IMG/VR virus record: IMGVR_UViG_3300030450_001690
Span: 1 to 22,425 of that record
Length of the DNA stretch: 22,425 nucleotides
Source of the DNA: a virus
Strand: one strand, 5' to 3'
Below are positions 15,968 through 22,425 of this stretch, piece after piece. A program made the translations under genes and the position numbers. Below the pieces are notes generated by a model that saw only the letters and a list, made by a program, of their open reading frames with translations, ran no database searches and was not told the DNA's origin. The first letter of the stretch is position 1. Each line of letters opens with the position of its first letter.

Positions 15968-17248
15968 ATGGCAATAACACAAAGTAAAACTAGAGAAGAT
16001 ATAAGAAAAGCTATAGGCAGAAACCTAGGCAAAATGGTAACAGGTACTACTTCAGGTAGTGGCTCTACTACTACTGCCGTTGACGCCACGTTGTTTGGAG
16101 GAGATGACGAATACAATGGAAGTTACATTCGTCTTACTTCGGGAACTTATGACGGAACAACTAGAAGAATAACAGATTACGCCTCTTCTACGGGGACAAT
16201 GACGTTTTCTGCAGTAGCAGGAACTGTAGCAGGAAGTGTAACTTATGAATTATGGGACTCTAACTTTGACCCGCAGGTAATAGACGAGTTTATTAACCAA
16301 GCTATTTGGGAATCAACAGGGCGAATATATGACCCTGAAGAAAGCCTTGATGTGCATACAGATAAAATTAATGCACGGTGGGAAATACCTTCACAGTTTG
16401 CTATGATTCAAGATATTTATTACAGGCATAAATATACATCAAAAACACTTCATGCTTGCGGTACTACTTTTGACGAAACAACAGACAGCGACATAACACA
16501 AGCTGTAAGCACAGAAGATTACAAAAGAGACGGAAGTAGTTTGAAGCTTACTATAGCAGCAGGAGCTTCGGCAGGAGACAAAATAACAGACTCCATAAGT
16601 TCTGTTGATTTAAGTAAATATGACTTTATAGAATTTTGGATTAAATCTACAGTAGCTACTAGTGCAGGTAATTTAAAAATACATTTAGATAACGGAACAG
16701 TAACGGCTGACGGTAATGATTTAGAATCTTTAAATGTGCCCGCTTTAACTGCGGACACTTGGAAGTATTGCAGAGTAGCACTAAGCAACCCTGAATCTGA
16801 CACAGCTATAGTGTCAATAGGATTAGAATATGATAGTGATTTAGGAGCTTGTACTGTTTTCTTAGATGATATTAAAGCAGTAAAGAATGATACTGCGGTA
16901 TGGGAAAAACTAGATAGGAACACATGGAGAATAGACAAACAAGGAAGTCAGGGGGCAAGCACTCAAGATTTAATATTAAATGATAGAGGTAGAACCTTGG
17001 CAGGAAACAATTTATTAAAAATAGTAGGCGGAGACGAGCCTGCTGAATTGTCTGCTGACTCTGACACAACAGAAGTCCCTGAAAGATTTGTAACAGCTTA
17101 TGCTACAGCTTTAGCAGCACAAGCAGGGTCAACCCGTACTGACATGGACATGGACGCTATGAGAAATATAGCTGCGTTTTGGTTTACCAAAACAGAACAG
17201 GCTAGATATAGTCTTCCGTTTTTAACTAATGTCAGGACAGTAAGGTAA
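15968..17248 (+). CDS. Head-tail adaptor-like protein with inserted jelly-roll domain
   Basis: The 426-residue product resembles a podovirus adaptor (T7 gp11-like role), which connects portal and tail nozzle. A helical start (REDIRKAIGRNLGK) is followed by a beta insertion at about residues 24-95, and then by the helix DPQVIDEFINQAIWESTGRI, typical of adaptor helices. Residues about 160-307 form a second insert that reads like a carbohydrate-binding jelly roll: YKRDGSSLKLTIAAGASAGD, LSKYDFIEFWIKST, LKIHLDNG, DTWKYCRVAL and VFLDDIKAV are its usual strands. The core resumes with WEKLDRNTWRID and a C-terminal helix near 360-410. The gene starts 1 bp after the previous stop and overlaps the nozzle gene by one base. 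The adaptor role comes from position and helix pattern; ligand binding by the insert is unproven. Confidence 0.65.
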   Translation: MAITQSKTREDIRKAIGRNLGKMVTGTTSGSGSTTTAVDATLFGGDDEYNGSYIRLTSGTYDGTTRRITDYASSTGTMTFSAVAGTVAGSVTYELWDSNFDPQVIDEFINQAIWESTGRIYDPEESLDVHTDKINARWEIPSQFAMIQDIYYRHKYTSKTLHACGTTFDETTDSDITQAVSTEDYKRDGSSLKLTIAAGASAGDKITDSISSVDLSKYDFIEFWIKSTVATSAGNLKIHLDNGTVTADGNDLESLNVPALTADTWKYCRVALSNPESDTAIVSIGLEYDSDLGACTVFLDDIKAVKNDTAVWEKLDRNTWRIDKQGSQGASTQDLILNDRGRTLAGNNLLKIVGGDEPAELSADSDTTEVPERFVTAYATALAAQAGSTRTDMDMDAMRNIAAFWFTKTEQARYSLPFLTNVRTVR

Positions 17249-19131
17249 TGGCTAACAAAGTTGTAAAAAAAAATGAAGTTTATCTTAATGGAGTTTATTA
17301 CCCAATAAGTAGACCTGTGCAGAAAGTCTTAGCTTCCATATTTCCTGCAAAGGTTACTATTGGAGATACCACCCGTGACTCACAAACTAGAGCAAGTGTA
17401 ATATCTTGGTCTGATTTCAGGGGTGGTATAGGTGTAGAGAGAATGGAATCATCAGTAGATGTAAACAGAGCGTGGTGGAGTACCTGTAGCTTACGCTACA
17501 AAAGACACCTAGTATTACCTCCTTTAACAACCGAACTTACTAATGACGACGCAACTGCTGCAGGGTCGTTAGATATTATTACTCAGTTTAACAATGAGAT
17601 ATACGGTATATGGTCTGATAAAAAAGTGTATAAGTTTAATCAAGGGTACGCTTCTGCTTCAGACGCATTTGGCGACGCTTTAGATACGTTGCCTGCACAA
17701 GCAACAGACGCAGTAGAAGTAAGAATGGGAGGAACTTTATACATGGTTATAGCTCATGGCACAGGATATACTTACTCATCTAACGCTAGTAGTTTTACCG
17801 ACGATACTAAAGACGCTAAGTTTCTTACTTTTTGGGACGACAAGTTATGGGGAATAGATAACTCGGGGCAGCTTTGGCATGCGGCTACCATAGGTTCAGA
17901 AACAGATGACGCTAAACTTCCACTACCTGACGGATATGTAACTGATTTATTTGTAGCTAGAAATGCTAGTGGTAATCCTGTTATATATGCTATGACTAAA
18001 GTAGGATTATTCGCACACGACTCTGCTAATTCTAAATTTGTAGAGACTCAACTATCATTGCCGTTTCACGAAAACAACGGAGAAGGCTCTGTTAGGTGGA
18101 GAGATTCTGTATACATACCTGCGGGATTAGGTATATACAAGTACATAAATGGGTCAAATTCAGCCGTTGTAACCTTGGTTGGACTAGACAGAGACCACGG
18201 ACTTCCAACAGACCAAAGAGGTACAATTAAACAACTTCTAGGTACACACAATGATTTGCTTGCATTTGTAGACGGTACTATAGAACCAAACGAAACAGAT
18301 ATGTTTGACGGAACTAACATATCTACAAGCCCGTTACCTGCAGGTAATACAATAGAAGCTAGTACGGGTCTTAGTGCAATATTTGGTTGGAATGAAATGG
18401 GTTGGGAAACAAAATGGTTAGCAACAACAGCAGGAGAAAGTGTAACTTCTTCATTTGTTTCTAATGCTCAAGGTAACTATAGATTATATTGGGGTCATAA
18501 AGGTTATATGTATTATATGCAACTGCAAACTGATGTTATAAACCCTACACAAGTAAACACGTTTAATTACGCTTCTTCAGCAGAACATTATACCCCGTGG
18601 TTTAGTGCAGACCAAGTTGAAGTAGACAAACTAGCATTAAAACTTAAAGTAGAAACTGAAGGGTGTTCTTCTAATGAAACTGTTGCAGTATCGTATGCTA
18701 CTGATTACTCAGAATCTTATACTTCTATGGGAACTATTACTTCTGACGGATTAACTACTTATACATTTGGAAGCAATGCAGGAACTACTTTTAGGTCTAT
18801 TCAATTCAAGTTAGTTTTATCTAGGGGAGATACGAACACAAACACCCCTGATGTTATAAGCACTACATTTGAATTTAGAAAAAAATTACCTGCCAAGTTT
18901 GCTTGGGCAGTTGATTTAGATTTAAGCAAAGCTTACAAAAGCAATACCCCAAAAGCATTGAGGTCTAACTTGTTATCTGCAATAGAAAGCAACACATTAC
19001 TTGAATTTACATTTAGAGATGACTCTTCTACTAACAGAAATTATTATGTAGATATAACTTCCGCTCAAGGCATGGAACATACTGCCTATGATGAGCGAGG
19101 GTCAACAAGATTATTATTAGCAGAGCCGTAA
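17248..19131 (+). CDS. Tail nozzle-like protein with beta-propeller pattern
   Basis: The 627-residue product contains repeated blade-like strands: DIITQFNNEIYGIWSDKKVY, VRMGGTLYMVIAHGTGYTY, FLTFWDDKLWGIDNSGQLW, YAMTKVGLFAHDS, VRWRDSVYIPAGLGIYKY and LLGTHNDLLAFVDG. Spaced about 30-60 residues apart, they suggest a six- to eight-blade beta-propeller in residues about 95-430. The N-terminus has a conserved-looking start (SWSDFRGGIGVERM). Residues about 450-610 look like a beta-sandwich, with TFEFRKKLPAKFAWAVDLD. In T7 the nozzle protein gp12 also contains a propeller and follows the adaptor; this gene likewise follows the adaptor-like gene, with a 1-bp TAATG overlap, so they are probably coupled. 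The nozzle role is inferred; another tail-hub protein is possible. Confidence 0.65.
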   Translation: MANKVVKKNEVYLNGVYYPISRPVQKVLASIFPAKVTIGDTTRDSQTRASVISWSDFRGGIGVERMESSVDVNRAWWSTCSLRYKRHLVLPPLTTELTNDDATAAGSLDIITQFNNEIYGIWSDKKVYKFNQGYASASDAFGDALDTLPAQATDAVEVRMGGTLYMVIAHGTGYTYSSNASSFTDDTKDAKFLTFWDDKLWGIDNSGQLWHAATIGSETDDAKLPLPDGYVTDLFVARNASGNPVIYAMTKVGLFAHDSANSKFVETQLSLPFHENNGEGSVRWRDSVYIPAGLGIYKYINGSNSAVVTLVGLDRDHGLPTDQRGTIKQLLGTHNDLLAFVDGTIEPNETDMFDGTNISTSPLPAGNTIEASTGLSAIFGWNEMGWETKWLATTAGESVTSSFVSNAQGNYRLYWGHKGYMYYMQLQTDVINPTQVNTFNYASSAEHYTPWFSADQVEVDKLALKLKVETEGCSSNETVAVSYATDYSESYTSMGTITSDGLTTYTFGSNAGTTFRSIQFKLVLSRGDTNTNTPDVISTTFEFRKKLPAKFAWAVDLDLSKAYKSNTPKALRSNLLSAIESNTLLEFTFRDDSSTNRNYYVDITSAQGMEHTAYDERGSTRLLLAEP

Positions 19132-19133
19132 AT

Positions 19134-19148
19134 GAGCGTGTTTAAACA
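19134..19148. repeat. Boundary copy of the GAGCGTGTTTAAACA motif
   Basis: These 15 bases are identical to 11863-11877. The last A is the first base of the ATG of the nuclease-like gene, so the motif fills the whole gap between the nozzle and nuclease genes. It may act on translation or transcription, or mark a recombination junction. Confidence 0.6.
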
Positions 19149-19552
19149 TGGTAACTAACAACACAAATACATTACCTCAAGTTCCTTCTAGTTGGGAAGG
19201 AAGCCTTCCTGAGTACATGGTACTTCAAGCTTTAAATAGATTAGGGCTAAGAGACGGCTACGAGTTTACCTATCAGTCTCCTTTACTTGGAGGCAGAATA
19301 GAAAAAGGCGGGTATGTTGTAGACTTTTTGTTTAATGAACCCCCTGATTTAGCAATAAATGTACAGGGAGAATATTGGCATTATGCTCAGGGAATAACTA
19401 AAACAACAAGCGACGACATGTCGAGAGCAATCTTAGCAGGGCAAGGAATAACCTTGATTATGATTGATGAAAATGATATATATAAAGATGTGGATTTTTA
19501 TGTAAGGGAAGCTTTACGATATAGAGACCACTCCAAACAAGTCGGGAGATAA
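19148..19552 (+). CDS. PD-(D/E)XK-nuclease-like (Vsr/DUF559-type) small protein
   Basis: The 134-residue product follows the restriction-endonuclease-like fold pattern: an early Glu (Glu22 in LPEYMVLQAL), an alpha helix, a strand with Asp59 in YVVDFLF, then a strand ending LAINVQGEYWHY, a helix (DDMSRAILAGQG), and a strand TLIMIDENDIY. In Vsr/DUF559-type proteins the strand after the Asp usually reads IExxG; here Asn71 replaces the Glu while Gln73 and Glu75 follow. The enzyme may thus be altered, inactive or use another residue. It sits between nozzle and fibre genes. The ATG at 19148 is the first in frame after the stop at 19133 and lacks a Shine-Dalgarno sequence. An 8-codon ORF (19132-19158) overlaps it and may couple translation. 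A role in virion assembly, packaging or entry is open. Confidence 0.55.
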   Translation: MVTNNTNTLPQVPSSWEGSLPEYMVLQALNRLGLRDGYEFTYQSPLLGGRIEKGGYVVDFLFNEPPDLAINVQGEYWHYAQGITKTTSDDMSRAILAGQGITLIMIDENDIYKDVDFYVREALRYRDHSKQVGR

Positions 19553-19554
19553 GT

Positions 19555-22371
19555 ATGGCAATAAAATTACAAGGATATGTATTTAAAAATGACGGCACAG
19601 CATTAAGCGGTGCTACAGTACAGGTTTATGACACCTCAGATTCCTCTACGGAAGGGACTGCTGTAAACACAGATTCAAATGGATTGTGGACTTACGCAGA
19701 CATTAGTACTGACGCTTTATATGATGTAAAAATTTCTAGTGGTGGCTCAGTCAGGTGGAGAATGGGAGAAGATAAGATTCAAATTAAAGAAGCTTATATC
19801 AGAAACGACACAGCAAACTCTCAATCCCCTTTATACTTAGCAAATGCTACCAATAATGCTAGCAACAAAGTATTAGACTTGTCTAATAAAAACTCTACTA
19901 GAGCAAACAATGATGAAGTTTATATGTCATTTAATTTGCAAAATGCAAGCGGGACTGCAAAAGAATTTGCCCGTATAACAGCAGTAGCGACAGATGTAAC
20001 TAATACATCAGAAGACGGAGAAATTCAATTTGATGTAATGAAGTCAGGTAATTTAACAAAGGTATGGACTTTAAGCTCTTCAACATCAGGAGCTACTTCC
20101 ATGGATATGGATATAGATAGCTTTACTATAGGAACAGGAGCAGACACAGATATTACTTTAACCTTTGACGCTAATACAGCAGACGGAGTTATTACATGGA
20201 AAGAAGACGAAGACTATTTCCAATTCTCAGATGATATCTTAATGAACAGTACCGAAAAAATAAACTTTGGAGATACAGGTACATTTATACATCAGTCTTC
20301 TGACGGAGTAATGACTATTGACGGAGAAGCAACGATAGACCTTAATGCCTCTACAGCAGTTTTAGTTAGCAATGATTTGAAATTAAATAGTGACTCTGCT
20401 GTTTTAGGATTCGGGGCAGATAACGACACAACTCTAACCCATACAGACGGAACAGGATTGACACTAAACTCAACAAACAAATTGACTTTTGGAGATACAG
20501 GTACATTTATTCATCAATCTTCTGACGGCGTTTTAACTATAACTTCAGACACCACAGTAGATATTAATGGAGCTGTTGCCTTTGACGGAGCAATCACAGG
20601 AGCAACTAACATAACCTTATCAGGAGAGTTAGACGCAGCTACTTTGGATATATCAGGTAATGCTGATATAGACGGAACACTAGAAGCAGACGCAATTACA
20701 ATAAACGGAACAGCAATAGGCTCAATATACGGGGTAGTTGCAGGAAGCTCTAGCATTGTAACAACAGGAGCTTTGGATAGTGGTTCGATTACTTCAGGTT
20801 TTGGAAACATTAATACGGGTTCATCAACTATTACAACCACAGGAGCTGCTGATTTAGGAGCTACAACTGTAGATAGTTTAACTTCTACAGGAACAATAAC
20901 AGGCGGGAGTGACGGCTCAGGAGTAGATGTTATATTTTACTCAGCAACAAGTGGGGATAATTTAACATGGGACGCGTCAGAAGAAAAGCTAGTTATCACA
21001 GGAACTGACGGAGCTAATGCTCTTGAGGTTGCTGACGGCAATGTATCTATTACTGATAACTTAACTGTTAGTGGAAATTTAACCGTTAGTGGGTCAACAA
21101 CAACTGTTAATACTGATAACCTAACTGTTGAAGACCCTTTAATTAAATTAGCACACGGAACTACGGCTTCTCCTACAAATGACTTGGGACTTATATTTAC
21201 TAGAGGTAACGGTTCTTCTAGTAACATAGCAAACAGAGCTATTTTATGGGACGAATCAGCAGACGAATTTATATTTGCAAATACAAATGATGAAGCAGGA
21301 ACAACTACAGGGAATGTAGATATAGATGACTATGCAAGTGTTAGATTAGGAGGGTTAACGGCTGATGACGCTGTAACCCTATCTACTATAGCAGAAGTAG
21401 GAAGTGATACTGATAAATTTTTAGTGTCAGATAGCGGAGTTGTTAAATATGTAACAGGAGCTAACTTACTAAGTTATATAGGAGCAGGTACAGGAAGTGG
21501 AGATATTACAGGAGTTACGATAACTGCTGATGATACTAATACAGCTTCTGATACAGCAGGTAGTGCAGACTTTACTATAGCAGGTGGTACAGGATTAACA
21601 TCATCTGTGTCAGGAACTACAATAACTATAGCAGCAGACGCTGCACAAACAGGAATTAACTCTTTACTTGCTACGGATATAGTAATTGGAGAAGACGCAC
21701 AAACTAAAATAGATTTTGAAACAGCTAATGAAATTCACTTTGACGCTGATAATGCAGAACGAGTTAAGATAGATTCTACAGGATTGAATATAGTAAGTGG
21801 TAGTTTAGAAACAGCTACCATTGATTACACAGACGGCGATTTAGCCATAACTATCGCTGACGGAGGTGGCATAACTGCCGCAGCAGGTATTACATCTACA
21901 GCCGCAGCTAATAGTTTTGGAGCTTCATCTTTTAGCGGAGATATTACAATGGGAGATACAGGTCAAGTTATATTTAGTGACACAGCTCCCGCTTCAGACC
22001 ATACAGCTACAGGAGTAATAATGACAATGAACGCAGGAGAATCTGTAGGGATTTTTGACGCGGTCTTTATTCATACTGACGGAGAATTACACCGTGCTGA
22101 CGCAGACGCTGCAACATCTATGCCTGCTATAGGCATATCTTTAGAAGCTAAAGGCGACGGAGAAGCTATGAAAATTTTAACACAGGGAGTGTTAAGAGAC
22201 GACTCTTACAACTTTACTGTGGGAGCAGATATATTTATAAGCACAACAGCAGGAGATATCACAGCTACAGCTCCTTCGGGTAGTGGAGATACAGTACAGA
22301 AAGTAGGAGTAGCTTTAACTGCTGATAGTGTATATTTTAATTTTAATACTACTGAAATATTGTTAGCATAA
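19555..22371 (+). CDS. Tail fibre protein with repeats
   Basis: The 938-residue product is probably a host-contacting fibre. Residues 1-90 form a small beta domain (GYVFKNDGTALSGATVQVYD, then GLWTYADISTDALYDVKI), similar to carboxypeptidase regulatory-like domains that often attach fibres to the tail. The middle is a long, Thr/Ser/Asp/Gly-rich beta region with recurring DITL, LTLN and GDTGTFIHQSSDG units; one repeat occurs twice 74 residues apart (near 238 and 312). Residues 500-520 have NLTVSGNLTVSGSTTTVN, a pattern typical of phage fibres. Residues about 825-938 form a compact domain (GIFDAVFIHTDGEL through ILL) that may be the tip or a trimer cap. GGGAG lies before the ATG. The last base overlaps the next start. 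No receptor can be named. Confidence 0.8.
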   Translation: MAIKLQGYVFKNDGTALSGATVQVYDTSDSSTEGTAVNTDSNGLWTYADISTDALYDVKISSGGSVRWRMGEDKIQIKEAYIRNDTANSQSPLYLANATNNASNKVLDLSNKNSTRANNDEVYMSFNLQNASGTAKEFARITAVATDVTNTSEDGEIQFDVMKSGNLTKVWTLSSSTSGATSMDMDIDSFTIGTGADTDITLTFDANTADGVITWKEDEDYFQFSDDILMNSTEKINFGDTGTFIHQSSDGVMTIDGEATIDLNASTAVLVSNDLKLNSDSAVLGFGADNDTTLTHTDGTGLTLNSTNKLTFGDTGTFIHQSSDGVLTITSDTTVDINGAVAFDGAITGATNITLSGELDAATLDISGNADIDGTLEADAITINGTAIGSIYGVVAGSSSIVTTGALDSGSITSGFGNINTGSSTITTTGAADLGATTVDSLTSTGTITGGSDGSGVDVIFYSATSGDNLTWDASEEKLVITGTDGANALEVADGNVSITDNLTVSGNLTVSGSTTTVNTDNLTVEDPLIKLAHGTTASPTNDLGLIFTRGNGSSSNIANRAILWDESADEFIFANTNDEAGTTTGNVDIDDYASVRLGGLTADDAVTLSTIAEVGSDTDKFLVSDSGVVKYVTGANLLSYIGAGTGSGDITGVTITADDTNTASDTAGSADFTIAGGTGLTSSVSGTTITIAADAAQTGINSLLATDIVIGEDAQTKIDFETANEIHFDADNAERVKIDSTGLNIVSGSLETATIDYTDGDLAITIADGGGITAAAGITSTAAANSFGASSFSGDITMGDTGQVIFSDTAPASDHTATGVIMTMNAGESVGIFDAVFIHTDGELHRADADAATSMPAIGISLEAKGDGEAMKILTQGVLRDDSYNFTVGADIFISTTAGDITATAPSGSGDTVQKVGVALTADSVYFNFNTTEILLA
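20267..20528 (+). repeat. Two 40-bp near-identical repeats in the fibre gene
   Basis: 20267-20306 and 20489-20528 are 40 bases each and differ at two positions, 222 bases (74 codons) apart in frame. The near-identity at the DNA level points to a recent duplication or gene conversion, or to recombination-prone fibre repeats. Confidence 0.8.
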
Positions 22372-22425
22372 TGCCTGATATAAGCAAAGTAAATAATGTT
22401 ACAGCAGATACCTCTACTATTTCTA
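22371..22425 (+). CDS. Start of another tail gene (partial)
   Basis: An ATG overlaps the fibre stop by one base (TAATG). The 18 visible codons read MPDISKVNNVTADTSTIS and run off the end. This resembles the start of marine phage tail proteins beginning with D-I-S-K-V-N-x-V repeats, but that is from memory and too short to name. Confidence 0.55.
   Translation, partial: MPDISKVNNVTADTSTIS

Noticed and set aside
5082-18343. CCTGCAGG 8-bp palindrome occurring about five times
   Set aside because: The copies I checked fall in frame on Pro-Ala-Gly codons (CCT GCA GG), so peptide and codon preference explain them.
1-22425. tRNA genes, CRISPR arrays, insertion sequences or integration sites
   Set aside because: No cloverleaf-like sequence, spaced direct repeats, transposase gene or terminal inverted repeats were seen. 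Genes fill almost the whole window.

Overview
The window is a continuous, almost gap-free late (virion) gene block of a tailed bacteriophage, most likely a podovirus. All credible genes lie on the + strand. The sequence is AT-rich, with A- and T-ending codons (arginine mostly AGA, leucine mostly TTA, glycine mostly GGA) and a purine-rich coding strand. This suggests a low-GC host, and the style resembles environmental marine phage genomes. The host cannot be identified from this window, which holds no replication, lysis, integration or tRNA gene.

Layout from left to right: (1) DNA packaging at 45-3660: small terminase, large terminase (TTG start) and portal. (2) Candidate ejection genes at 3672-11812: a 434-aa glycine/asparagine-rich protein, a 122-aa protein and a 2152-aa giant protein that resembles the 'polyvalent' phage proteins carrying an LPD38-type domain. 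(3) Head assembly at 11896-15966: scaffold, HK97-fold major capsid protein, a 136-aa unknown, a probable decoration protein with the strongest ribosome binding site of the window, and four small proteins, including a 33-aa AT-hook-like peptide and a conserved-looking 92-aa basic protein. (4) Tail at 15968-22425: an adaptor-like protein with an inserted jelly-roll domain, a beta-propeller-like nozzle candidate, a small PD-(D/E)XK-nuclease-like protein, a 938-aa tail fibre and the first codons of another gene.

The order portal, ejection proteins, scaffold, capsid, adaptor, nozzle, fibre fits a short-tailed virion. There is no tape measure, tail tube or sheath gene between capsid and fibre. Genes are tightly packed with 1-bp stop/start overlaps or short gaps, so most are probably co-transcribed and translationally coupled. 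The two longest gaps (11813-11895 and 14092-14196) each hold a good sigma70-like promoter candidate in front of a gene needed in many copies (scaffold/capsid and decoration protein).

The points most worth a second look are: no GATC, GGCC, GCGC or CCGG found anywhere by eye; a sharp island of unusual codon use inside the giant gene that matches a nested 72-codon frame; a palindromic motif with identical copies at two module boundaries; a nuclease-like gene inside the tail cluster; and the inserted beta domains of the adaptor. Family assignments come from reading translated sequences and from memory of protein families; no database search was run.
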